This document shows positions 1 to 9,983 of a stretch of DNA of 32,500 nt, piece by piece. This stretch comes from Mesostigma viride (Eukaryota > Streptophyta > Mesostigmatophyceae > Mesostigmatales > Mesostigmataceae). The notes under the pieces are model-generated. The model was not told the DNA's origin. It was given only the letters and a program-made list of their open reading frames with translations, and did not search any database. Each line of letters opens with the position of its first letter. Within the stretch, counting starts at the first letter, position 1. A program made the translations under genes and the position numbers. The DNA lies in NCBI GenBank assembly GCA_009746045.1, contig RPFO01000071.1:1-32500 (forward strand), written 5' to 3'.

Positions 1-742
1 CCATCCATCCATCCATCCATCCATCCATCCATCCATCCATCCATCCATCCATCCATCATCCCATCCATCCATCCATCCATCCATCCATCCATCCATCCAT
101 CCATCCATCCATCCATCCATCCATCCATCCATCCATCCATCCATCCATCCATCCATCCATCCATCCATCCATCCATCCATCCATCCATCCATCCATCCAT
201 CCATCCATCCATCCATCCCATCCATCCATCCATCCATCCATCCATCCATCCATCCATCCATCCATCCATCCATCCATCCATCCATCCATCCATCCATCCA
301 TCCATCCATCCATCCATCCATCCATCCATCCATCCATCCATCCATATCCATCCATCCATCATCCATCCATCCATCCATCCATCCATCCATCCATCCATCC
401 ATCCATCCATCCCCATCCATCCATCCATCCATCCATCCATCCATCCATCCATCCATCCATCCATCCATCCATCCATCCATCCATCCATCCATCCATCCAT
501 CCATCCATCCATCCATCCATCCATCCATCCATCCATCCATCCATCCATCCATCCATCCATCCATCCATCCATCCATCCATCCATCCATCCATCCATCCAT
601 CCATCCATCCATCCATCCATCCATCCATCCATCCATCCATCCATCCATCCATCCATCCATCCATCCATCCATCCATCCATCCATCCATCCATCCATCCCA
701 TCCATCCATCCCATCCATCCATCCCATCCATCCATCCATCCA
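1..742. repeat. (CCAT)n tetranucleotide microsatellite
   Basis: About 740 bp of almost pure CCAT repeats, cut by the window edge. A few single-base slips (CATC, CCCAT and ATCCATATCC variants near 57, 218, 345, 360, 411, 699, 710 and 723) change the phase. It is not the TTTAGGG/TTTTAGGG telomere repeat of plants and green algae. Long open frames encoding Met-Asp-Gly-Trp repeats on the minus strand are an artefact of the repeat. Confidence 0.97.
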
Positions 743-1033
743 GCAAGCAGAAAGGGAGCACGAGTTTAACCTTGCATGAAGTAACCACCCTTGCATGAAG
801 TAGCCCAGGATGTCTTTAAAGCCATATGCCCCTTCTCAGGGATATGTGCTCCATTGACTCCCAACGGAGTGATGTTCCTCATTAACTAATCAATTAATTA
901 AATTAAATTAAATTAAATTAAATTATAACATGCCTCCGTGGGGAGGTCATGTAGCACATATTTCATGATGGATGGGGTGGAGGAAGCCGCGTGATCGAAC
1001 TATCCTAACTCTATCTAGAAAATCCTAACTACA
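743..1033. other. Spacer with (AATTA/AATTAA)n run
   Basis: No gene seen. It contains a short duplication of a CCTTGCATGAAGTA-like unit near 770-803 and an A/T run of TTAAA repeats at about 892-924. On the minus strand that run lies about 110 bp after the stop codon of the LINE-like fragment at 1034-1290. It could be the microsatellite-type 3' tail that some non-LTR retrotransposons carry. Confidence 0.4.
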
Positions 1034-1290
1034 CTACTCATCAAAACGCCTCCTCCGCTTGGGGGGAGGTGGCTTGCCCACAGGGTCGGGCGTGTGCGCC
1101 TTGACAATCTTCTTCCACCGCGTCTTGTCCTGCATGGCAGGCCAAAGACGGGAGAGAGAGTGGATGCGGTGCTCAAACTGGGCTGGGACCACTAGGTCGT
1201 CCAGCAACATCTGAACGTAGTTGGTGACAGGTTTCCCTACCCTTTTGGGAATGTCCTTGGGGCCAGGCCAGGTCAGAATTAATTAATGTA
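1034..1290 (-). pseudogene. Possible C-terminal fragment of a LINE-like reverse transcriptase
   Basis: A minus-strand frame is open for about 84 codons and ends at a TAG at 1034-1036. It has a Lys-rich segment ending KRVGKPVTNYVQ, then a Trp-containing stretch (LWPAMQDKTRWKKIV) and a basic, proline-rich tail ending KRRRRFDE. The G(R/K)P...W...W spacing resembles the C-terminal tails of non-LTR retrotransposon polyproteins. An A/T microsatellite follows, as for some LINE 3' ends. No reverse transcriptase core lies upstream, so this would be a 5'-truncated copy. It could instead be the last exon of an unknown host gene. Splice-like signals on the minus strand near 1430 (GTAAGT) and 1366 (ATGCAG) leave that open. 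Confidence 0.35.
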
Positions 1291-1640
1291 CCTATTAATA
1301 TGACGCCCCACTTGTATCGTTGCCTTAAAAAGCCTGGCCCCAGGTTCAATTAAACTGCTCACTGCATGGGAAGATGATCATGCCTTCGCGTTAGGTAGGG
1401 CATCCACAAAAGGTCACATCAATTACTTACCCTCGTGCTCCCATTAGCGAGCCACAGATCAGGAGCCCTCGGAGTGCTGGAAAGAAACCTTAACCAAGTT
1501 ATGTAATATTTGATATCCAGGTGTATCATGCAGTGTACATGGAGCATCGTTGTCCGACTTCAATTGCAAAGTCTCAGATCATTTCCTAATGGGTCGTTCC
1601 CTTACCACGTATATGAATACAGAAAAACATTTAAATAGGA
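1291..1640. other. Intergenic or intronic spacer
   Basis: No open frame of note on either strand. On the minus strand a GAGG|GTAAGT donor-like site (near 1430) and a pyrimidine-rich ATGCAG acceptor-like site (near 1366) could bound an intron. Nothing else is recognisable. Confidence 0.3.
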
Positions 1641-2008
1641 TGTCCCCAAAACTGGGCACACGCAAACTGGGCACGAGCATGACGAATGGGATGCTCACAA
1701 CCTCAGCCCCATGGCCAACAATATAAATACGATGTCCCAAAAACTGGGCACACGCAAACCGGGCACGAGCATGATGAATAGGATGCTCACAACCTCAGCC
1801 CCATGGGCAACAATATAAATACGATGTCCAAAAACTGGGCACACGCAAACCGGGCACGAGCATGACGAATAGGATGCTCACAACCTCAGCCCCATGGCCA
1901 ACAATATAAATACAATGTCCCCAAAACTGGGCACACGCAAACTGGGCACGAGCATGACGAATGGGATGCTCACAACCTCAGCCCCATGGCCAACAATATA
2001 AATACACT
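1641..2008. repeat. 92-bp tandem array, 4 copies
   Basis: Four units start at about 1641, 1733, 1825 and 1916 (spacing 92, 92, 91 bp). Each contains TGTCC, ACTGGGCACACGC, GGGCACGAGCATGA and a CCCCATGG...ATATAAATAC segment. The units differ by scattered substitutions. The array lies just beyond the stop codon (2088) of the minus-strand transposase, so it may be a subterminal array of that outer element. The open frames across it are repeat-derived. Confidence 0.9.
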
Positions 2009-2087
2009 GGCTCCCTACGTTACAAAATGCCGTGATTATCTGACACGGCCATGGACTGTGCAGGTCATCGTTTCCCATGCTGGTCCG

Positions 2088-4901
2088 TCACGCCCCCATG
2101 TGCAGGTCACGATAGTACGCTGGGCACGCCCAATCAAACGCATCGAGCACGTAGTGGTTGTTCCCAAGGTGGTCGTGCTTCACCTGTAGGACTGGTTCTG
2201 ATGTGGTGTCACCTACACGTGCCGCCACATGCTTTCCTTTGCATTTGGTTTCGTAACCACGCCGCCAGCACTGATGCAACAGTCGGACCTGTGACCCCAG
2301 GTAGGACAGAGGCTGTGGATACTTCCCCGTGGCTTTCCACTGCGAGGACAGTGTCATGTCTTTGGTGAACACAGGACAGTCCGTCCAAGTTTCGTCCATG
2401 TTGAACATGGGATTGCCCTGAACGTCCTTTGCATCCGGCCCCTGACTCAAACCAAATCGGGACAAACCACATGCTCCCCATGGCCCCCTCAGCAGGCGTC
2501 AGCATGAAGATGGTGCCAACCTCAGCAAACCAAAATTCAGCGTCCACATTGTCCGCCGCCTGGTATGCCAATGAGTCTGCTGTCGCCACTTGCCCTGCCG
2601 GGTATGCATCAGTGTGGAAGCACCTGACCTCCCCAGTCGTAATGGTCCTGGCACCGACTACTGCACTAGCATAAACCTTCACGCTGCCAGTTGCTTCATC
2701 CCAGGGTGGACAGCCCAGCGGGGCGAGAAGCTCGTCCACCGTCTGCTTGTCAGCGCCAATTTCCGCCAACGTAGGTGTTGACTTAGGGTTACGGCCGCAA
2801 GGCATGCCCCCCATGACCTGCACACACACAGCACCACATGCAAAACACACAAGTGCCGTTGTTAGCCTGGGCATATGAACGGAAATGCTGGGTCGGCCCA
2901 GCACACCAAGGAATGCCTAGCCCTAGCGCCAGCGCAGCCATAGCAACAGCGCCCATGCGTTTCCTCACCTGCTCGATGCGCCCCAACGCGTAGCGCTCGT
3001 GTATAAGGACCGCCACTCGCGCCACTACCAGTCGCGGACGCTTTGGGATACAGCTTGTTGAACATCCTGCTTTCCTGCAAGGTTTGCAGCACGCGTTCAT
3101 CGAGCTGGGATGTCTCCTTAACCAGCATGGACTGCCACGCCAAGTAGCCCTGTAGTTTCTGCAGCAAGTAACGCCCCGGCTCCTTGCTGTGGCATTTGGC
3201 CATCGACTCCATGAGATATTTCAGGAATAAGTGGTACGCCTCAAATTCATGCGGGCCCAAGGACCAGATACGACCCACATCATCCATCTGTGCCAAAGCA
3301 TGCCGCGGTAGGTGGACGTTATGGCTGGCGGCATTGTCTTGGCGTGCCATCCTCTTCTTCTTCTTCTCCGCGTTTTTCTTCTTTTCGTCGCCATCCGCTG
3401 CCTCAGCCATTGCCCCAGGACCCTTCCCTGCAAGGCTGCCACGCGGCCACAAGGTGCCGAAACACTCTTGAAAAGTGGCGTAGACGTTGTCAGCAGCCAA
3501 GTTGTAGATTGGAGACGTAACGGGACCAAGCATCATCTGCGCCCACTTGGCAAGGTGCATCACCATCTTGATGATCCGCCGGGCCTTCCTTTTCTCCTTA
3601 TCATCTCCCTCATTCCGCCTCCTCAGCAGCAGCATGGGAAGTGCAAAAGGCATTTGGAACAGCAGGGTCAGCAGCTCCATTCCCTTGTAATGTGGATACA
3701 AGGTAAAAGCTTTCCCCTGCGGCAGACGGCTCCCGACGCGCGTGGGTGTGCGCTTACCCAAGCATCCAACTCCGGGTGCTGGCGAGTGGGAATTCCATCC
3801 TCCTCGAGGTAGCGAGCCACCTGCTTACATAGACCCAACGTCAGATTGTGAAAGATATCCATCGGATACTGCCGGTAGCGGTCAAAGAATCGAAGATCCC
3901 GCCAAGGCCACAGCGGCTGATACATCACCCCGGTCTCCTTCGCCTTCTCTTTCCGTGCCGTGGCCGTCGCCATGCCCTCCATCTCCTCCAATATTTCCGC
4001 CGTTTGCTTCTCACTGCGCATGTACTCCGCCACGTCCACCGTCGCATCCGCCCAGTCGTTGTGGTGAACGTTGCAAAAGGGGCATCCCTGCAGTGGCGCA
4101 CACACCCACAATGCGCCGCACACCAAGGTACGCAGAAATAAAAGAAGGGCTGATGGTTACGGTGATACCACACCAACACAGAGCTCTTCCCAATGAATCA
4201 AGGTCACATGGGCAGCACCCCGAACCAAGCTACGTGACAACATCACTCACTTTGTCGCCGGTGCAACCCTTGTGCCCCATCGCGCCGTTGCGGGCGGCCG
4301 AATCCATCACGTTCAGGTTCGCGACACGGATTTCCCAAAGCTCACTTGGCGTTTTGGGAAACTTCACAAGCATGGGCCCGCCCTCTGCCATCGCATCCAT
4401 GTCCTCCACAAGACACTGAAGGACTGCCTCTCGTGGCACATGTGTATCTCTCACGGTGATGGGGAAGATCATGTCTCTTGACTTGTTGTCGGCGCGCTCG
4501 ATGTTCAGAACAGTGAACAAATGCGCTTCCAGCGTCCCATGCCGATGGAGATACTCCTCAAATGAGTCATCCCACAACGCCACTACCAAATATAGGATGC
4601 GTAGACCAGACTTAGAAGGGCGGTAACAGCGGAATTCGGCTTCCCATCTAGAGAATCTCAGCCTCTTGTACCGAGGCTTGTCCGGGGAAAGGTTGTACGA
4701 CCTGCGCATGAAGAACACTCGCCCGCCCTCTCGGTCAGCCTCGGCAAATTTCCTCCACTTACGGACGCCAACCACGTCAATGTGACCCCGTAGTTCAGTA
4801 AAGAGATCTCCTGCTCATGCTTCGTCCAGAAGACCTCACTGACACGATCCGCATCCCGCGGTACGGTCCCCCCCGGACAATCCCTTGCGCGGTAGAAGAA
4901 C
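2088..4901 (-). pseudogene. Outer DDE transposase, C-terminal exons (frameshifted)
   Basis: Continuation of the gene that starts at 21973. Splice-compatible exons on the minus strand are 4901-4251, 4087-3758, 3716-2969 and 2817-2088. Acceptors include ATGCATGCAG, CACTGCAG and a GTGTGTGTGCAG; donors are GTGAGT, GTAAGC and GTGAGG. Candidate catalytic residues are Asp in LWDDSFE (near 4570), Asp in YPMDIFHNL (near 3859) and Glu in GPHEFEAYH (near 3240), spaced as in RNase H-fold DDE transposases. A CPFC knuckle begins the second of these exons. The C-terminal region has a beta-rich module (2.5-2.8 kb) and ends near HMGA. The layout resembles a transposase family common in basidiomycetes and related to CACTA/Plavaka/KDZ groups. 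Single-base frame changes are needed near 4805, 3030 and 2455, and one predicted intron is only 41 bp (3757-3717). So this copy is decayed, or the assembly has indels. Confidence 0.65.
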
Positions 4902-5309
4902 CTGCATGCATCATGACAGCGGGCAAATTATACAGGATTGTCATCAATATACAATACTAGATCCATCCAAGCGTGCTGGACGTGCACACATCAATATCCT
5001 CCCCCAAATGTAGTGCACTCAGTGTAATCCTGCGCAGGCGTGGTCTCACTTTAGGATGCCAAGGAGTGGCGAACCTCGGGAAAAGTGTTCGGAACTTTGC
5101 GCTCATGCAGGACCAAAAAGGTTACGACATTATTTGGTCTCTAAACCCGCCACATTGCTGCATAAACACTGTCATCATACTTGATATATGGTGCAAACAT
5201 TGCACTTCCCACAACCCAGTTTAATAACCATCCTTGCACTGGCCCGGATGCATGTCCATTACGGCAGTTTATATACGTGGTCAACTGGTACCAACCAACC
5301 CCGGCGGGA
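4902..5309 (-). other. Left part of the transposase intron that received the CACTA element
   Basis: Non-coding. On the minus strand it ends at an ATGCATGCAG acceptor (exon starts at 4901). Its right edge is the CACTA terminus at 5310, preceded by GA, one half of a 2-bp target duplication. Joined to 20746-20861 it would make an ordinary intron of about 520 bp. Confidence 0.65.
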
Positions 5310-5323
5310 CACTAGGAAGTCGG
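5310..5323 (+). repeat. CACTA left terminal inverted repeat
   Basis: CACTAGGAAGTCGG; the exact reverse complement is at 20730-20743. The two flanks diverge immediately after 14 bp. Confidence 0.93.
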
Positions 5324-5330
5324 AAAAAAT

Positions 5331-5705
5331 TCGTCCTGAGATATCTTGAGATTGTCCTGAGTTTTTTTTTGAGAAATCCTGAGAAATCCTGAGAAATCCT
5401 GAGAAATCCTGAGATATCTTGAGATTGTCCTGAGATTGTCTTGAGATTTTTCTTAAATTTTCCTGAGATTGTCCTGATTTTTCCTGATTTTTTTCGTCTT
5501 CACAAAATCTGGTAAGTGCGCACCTCGGGTCCTGAGATTTCTGGTGAAAAACTCAGGTCTTGAGATTTTGACTTTGTAGTGAAAATCTCAGGACAAAATC
5601 TCAGGACAATCTCAGGACAAAATCTCAGGACAATCTCAGGACAAAAAACGAGTAGAATCTCAAGAAAATCTCAGGACAAAAAACGAGTAGAATCTCAAGA
5701 AAATC
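5331..5705. repeat. Left subterminal repeat array of the CACTA element
   Basis: Many short words built on TCCTGAG(A/T) run from about 5331 to 5490 (for example AAATCCTGAG several times near 5375-5410). The inverse word CTCAGGACAA then runs from about 5586 to 5700 (ATCTCAGGACAA and AAAACGAGTAGAATCTCAAG repeated). The two halves are inverted relative to each other around about 100 bp. In En/Spm elements such subterminal repeats bind the TnpA protein; here that role is inferred from position. Confidence 0.85.
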
Positions 5706-6413
5706 AAGAAACATGCACAGGCGAATTCTCCAGCCATTCTGGGACCAAAAAATGGTGTTATCAGGGACCGTCAGAAATACGACAATGCAAGATGATTACA
5801 GCAGGGGCATGACTCACAATCAGTGCATTTATTACATTGATAAATATCATGTTACAGCTTGCATACATCATCCACAGCAAACATGCTGTCAACTGACATT
5901 CGTAGTCATGTCTTGCTGAAAGGGAAAAACTGATTCATTCTTGGAATCAGGGAAGTTTGTGTACATCTTCACACAATTCTTCACGAGAAGAGTTCTCATG
6001 CCTCTCCCATACTGTTCATCTGGAGTCCGCATGTTTCGTTCTACGTCTTCCTGCACGTAGGAGCACAATTAAGAAGGACAAAGCAGCAAGGCAGGGCCAG
6101 AATCAGAAAGGCTGCAGGATGTGCAAATGTACACCAAATCCAAAATGACGAGACAGTAAAAAATCACGCTCGTACACGAGACAAAAAAATCGCTTTGTAG
6201 TGCAAAAAAATGGAATCCTGTGCACCCTGATCGTGAAAACTTACAGCTATTCCAAAACTGGCTGGACTCAGTTTGATGCCATGCCTTCTGCCTTCTGGCC
6301 ATTCAGCAGCTCGCAGTGTTTTGCTTGTGCCGCGCTGTCCGGGGTATTTTCCTGCACGCAAACAGCAGAGAGTTTGGACCATTGGGTTGCGCAAGTAGTC
6401 AGAAAAAGAATAC
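5706..6413. other. CACTA interior, no gene recognised
   Basis: Short open frames on both strands (up to about 80 codons), none with recognisable features. It lies downstream of the minus-strand accessory gene and was separated from it by the retrotransposon, so it probably includes that gene's original 3' flank. Confidence 0.4.
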
Positions 6414-6621
6414 TTGGTGAGCTATGCTCATTTTATCTATGACTAACCTGCTGAGCGGAGAATGCAACGCCGTATAGCACCAAAAGAAAAAATAATTTTA
6501 GAAAAAATATTTTTTGTGCTGGCACCCGTACCCCAGCCACCCAGGTAGGGGTTGGCTGGAGAGGTGGTTGCTATAAAGGGTGGGCTTCCATTCTAGGGAA
6601 GCAGGTTGTTTTCTTTTGCCT
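6414..6621 (+). repeat. Split direct repeat A1
   Basis: 208 bp from TTGGTGAGCT to TTTTGCCT, repeated at 11311-11518 with a constant offset of 4897 bp. It contains a TATA-like CTATAAAGG at 6571-6579, which suggests that A1 carries the element's promoter. Confidence 0.95.
6571..6579 (+). promoter_or_regulatory. TATA-like box in repeat A1
   Basis: CTATAAAGG lies about 115 bp before the gag-like start codon (ATG at 6690 in ACCATGTCC context). The same sequence is at 11468-11476 in A2. Function is inferred from sequence and position only. Confidence 0.45.
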
Positions 6622-6689
6622 GAGAACCTCACGTGACCACAACACAAAAAACAAAACGCAAGATAACACATCAAGCAGTATAACCTACC

Positions 6690-7791
6690 ATGTCCACAGT
6701 GACAGCCCCAGACCGGAATTTCCTAGCGAAACTCAAGCAAGCAGCCAAGGAGGGATGCACCCCAAAGGAGGCCGCCACTGCGGTTCAGAAGATCCTAGGG
6801 GAGGGGAACTGGCTAGAGCGGATCCAGAAGCTCACTCCGGGGCGTGCCAAGAACGTCATGGACGTCCTGGAGGAACGGGGGTTTGTCAGCGACTGGGATG
6901 GGGAGGAGGCCCTGGCCGATGTGCTAGCAGCGCAACTGGGGGAGGCTATTGCAGAGCCGGACCCACCAGTGTCAGCAGGTGCGGTGGGAACGGGGGTGTT
7001 CCCCCTTCGGCAGGTGGAAGCGGAGGGGCGGGGCATGGTGGAGCGGGCGCTGGGGAGGACGATGGCGCTCCTGGGGCGATCGACCAGGCTGTGGCGGACC
7101 TGGACCGAAACCTAGGTCGGCTGCTGGGGACCGAGACGGGCTATGCAACGCCAGCTGGAGGGCTTCCATCCCGGCCGGGCAACGCCCGCACTGGCGGAGA
7201 TATTGGCGACCTAATATCGGCTATGTCGAAGCTGCTGGACCAGGCAAAGACTCCAGCAGCTGCAAGCCCAGCCGCAGCGACGACTGCTGGCAGGCTGGCG
7301 CGCACGAAGGGGGTGGCGCTGAGTGGGCATGCAGTGCCGGTGCTGGTGAGCAACATGCTGGAGGCGGTGCTGCCGGGAATGCTGGACTACGCGGAGAGCG
7401 TGGGGGGGAAGTCCATCCGTGCATCGTTAATGCTGACGATGCACGGCAGCTCAGCCAGCGGGGAGAGGCGGATGCTGCTCCTGCAGATGGCAGGAATTCT
7501 GGACACGATGGTGACAGAATTTGGCTACTGGGCCACGCCACGCTCCGAAGTAATTCTGGAGCTGGCAGCAGCCGAGTACCTGGCAAAGCTGATCACGGCA
7601 TGCCAGCTGGTGGATGTGGGGTCGACGGGTGGAAGGGGACGCCGTCGGCAATGCTGCCATTCCAGGAGGGTGGAGCAATGCTGGCGTCTCCGGCGGTGCG
7701 GGCGGCGATGAGCATGGGGAAGCTGCAGCACAAGCTGGAGCAGGGTCCCGGCAAGAAGGGGCAGGGCGGCCCGTCCAACAACAACAAGTGA
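6690..7791 (+). pseudogene. Gag-like ORF of the retrotransposon, two frame changes
   Basis: First ORF after repeat A1, beginning at an ATG with a good context (ACCATGTCC). No sequence motif identifies it; the gag-like call rests on position before the reverse transcriptase. The coherent protein runs through three frames. Frame 3 covers from 6690 to about 6985 (N-terminus MSTVTAPDRNF, rich in Glu/Lys). Frame 2 covers from there to about 7610, including an Ala-rich region and LDYAESVGGKSI. Frame 1 runs to the stop at 7791, ending in PSNNNK. The first switch lies near runs of G and C at 6985-7005, the second near the G-rich stretch at 7615-7640. Each switch is equivalent to loss of one base. Programmed frameshifting twice in one gag is unlikely, so this is a defective copy or an indel-prone assembly. 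Confidence 0.6.
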
Positions 7792-7883
7792 GGGAGCGGT
7801 GCCTTCTTCCACTACCTCTTCCAGCACCCCTGCCACCTCGTGACTGGTGGCAGCAGGTACGCTCAGGCCGTAGGCGCGATAGG

Positions 7884-9930
7884 ATGAGTCGGGCTTTTAA
7901 TGCTCGCACACTAGCCTGTCAGACGGTTAGGGCGTTAAACTGGATGGGGGGGGGGGGCGAGACCCGCCTGCTGTAGATTCAGCCCGTGTGCCCGGGCCTC
8001 TGCAGCAGGCGGCCCTAGATGGGATCGATGATGCTTGCAGGTCCTTTGTCCGCCGGAACGGTGGTTCCGTAGCGGCAATGGCAGGATCTGTAGTGGATGG
8101 GGGTGAATATGCTGAAGGAGCCCCTTACGAACCGTTAGTGGCCGCACGCTTGGCTTTGCCTGGTCCGGGGGAAGGTGGCCAAGTGGATGTGCTGAACTTA
8201 CTACCCCCCTCTTGGGGAGCAATTTTGAATGATGAGAGTAGGATGGTACGGACGCTGAGCCCAGCAGAGCGGATCTTGCAGAAGTCGATGCGGATCTCGC
8301 GGGGGTGTAGCATGGAGGAGTTCGCGCGGGTTTGCACGGTGTGTGTGGAGAGGGGGATTTTGGGTGGATTTTTTGAGGAGGAGCCGCCTATGGTGAACGG
8401 TACTTTTGGGGTCGGAAAGCCCGACGGCCGTATACGGCTGATTGTGGACAACCGGCGTGGCAACATGCCACTACCTGATCCTATGCCCGCTTTTTTACCA
8501 CACCTTGGCGTGATTTGCGATTTGCCCACGCGCGCTGGGGAGGATGTTTTTGGGGGCGTATCAGATTTGGATTCGTACTACAACAGACTCCGCCTGCCAG
8601 TTTGGATGCGGCGGTACTGTGCGTGGATGCCGGTGTGGTCGGATCTGGTGGGCCTGAGTGGGGCTCGTCGGAAGGTGTGGCCGTGGATGTTGTGCTGGCC
8701 AATGGGCAACAAGCTGGCCGTCGCGGTGGCCCAGTGTGTGCATCAGTCTGTGTTGTACCGCTGTGGCCCCAAGCCGCCGTTGGAGGCTAGTCGTGGGCTG
8801 AGCATCAACATGTCCGCGCTGATCCTGGTGGCGGAGGCCAACGAGGCGGGGGAGACCGTCCGGCTGAGGCTGGAGGAGGACCCTGCTGCGCCCTTGGCGC
8901 CCTCGCCGTGCTTCGAATCTCGGCAGGATCTGGAAGGTATGCATGCTGTGACGATCGATGACCTCCATTTCACCCACTGTGCGTCGGTGGATGGGGTGAA
9001 TCAGCAGCTAGATCGTGTTCAGGCTGCCTACGCCGCTGTTGGGCTGGTGCAGAAGTCTGACAAGGTGGTACGGGCGACAGCAGAGCAGACTGGTGTGCAG
9101 GCGGTGGGGGTCATTCACCAAAGGGATGGTGACGTGGTGCCTGTTCCTGAGCGTGTGGTGGCAGTTATCGCCGCTACTCATAGAATCTTAGATCGCGGGT
9201 TTACATACTACCGCGAACTTAGTTCTGTGCTTGGGAAGTGGGTGTGGATGCATCTGCTGTGCCGCCCCATGCTTTCGGTGTGGTCTGAGACGTACCGGCT
9301 GCTAGCAGCCATGAATGCCTCCCTGCCTGGGCGCCGCTGGCGCCTCCCTGCGGGGGCCCGCCAGGAGCTTCAGGCGGCGATCGACCTGGCCCCCTTTTTG
9401 AGGGCGGCCAGGGCCCGGCCCCTTTCTGACCGGGTCGTCGCAAGTGATGCGAGCGGCTCCGGCGGTGGGGTGGTCTACAGGGACCTGCCTGGGGCCGATT
9501 GTGCCCGGCTGGCGACCCGGCGCGAAGCGCGGGGGTGGCGGACGACAGCTTTAACGTCTGGGGAGGACTGGGACCTGGAGCGCATGGAGGAGGGGGACTA
9601 CAGCCTGCTGGATAGTGGCCACTGGCGTACGGCACTGTCCTACCGGTGGCGGGGGCAGCCTAACCACATCAACGTCAAGGAGGCGATTGCTGCGACACAG
9701 GGGGTCGAGTGGTCGTGCCGGACCAAGGCGTGTCGGGGTAAGCGAGTCGTCCGGCTCGTAGACTCCAGTGCTGTGGTGGGGGCGTTTGTCAGAGGGCGGT
9801 CGTCTTCCTACCGTCTCAACCAGCTGGTTCGAGCGCTACTGCGCTCTGTCACTGGCTGGCGACATGCAGAGCCACTGGGTCTGGGTGGCTACCGACCACA
9901 ACCCAGCTGACAAGGCCAGTCGGCGTGGCG
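7884..9930 (+). pseudogene. Reverse transcriptase-RNase H of the retrotransposon
   Basis: The main open frame is 7988-9910. A better start may be the ATG at 7884 in another frame, joined through a long run of G at about 7945-7957. Reverse transcriptase motifs are GKPDGRIRLIVDNRRGN (near 8410), the motif A equivalent SDLDSYYNRL (near 8565), WPMGNKLAVAVAQ (near 8700) and the motif C equivalent TIDDLHF (8951-8971, Asp-Asp present). The RNase H acidic residues are in VASDASGSGGG (near 9440), NVKEAIAA (near 9670), RLVDSSAVV (near 9755) and ATDHNPADKASRR (near 9885-9930). The last of these is in frame 3, so the chain crosses a frame change at about 9840-9860. All catalytic positions I can identify are intact. 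Confidence 0.85.
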
Positions 9931-9956
9931 CTTGGGTTCCTGACTTGACCCGGTGT

Positions 9957-9983
9957 GGTGACGTGCATCCCAACCCTGGGCCT
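9957..9983 (+). other. 2A-like ribosome-skipping motif
   Basis: GDVHPNPGP is encoded between the last RNase H motif and the recombinase domain. The 2A consensus is D-(V/I)-E-x-N-P-G-P; here His replaces Glu and the NPGP core is exact. It is where a separation of RT-RNase H from the recombinase would be useful. Activity is not established by sequence. Confidence 0.6.

Noticed and set aside
56-796. Minus-strand ORFs encoding Met-Asp-Gly-Trp repeats
   Set aside because: Direct translation of the (CCAT)n microsatellite; any frame without a stop gives such an ORF.
3184-4419. Plus-strand ORFs opposite the outer transposase
   Set aside because: Low-complexity antisense shadows; the minus strand carries spliced exons with transposase motifs.
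7451-9635. Minus-strand Pro/Arg-rich ORFs opposite gag and RT-RNase H
   Set aside because: GC-rich antisense shadows without motifs.
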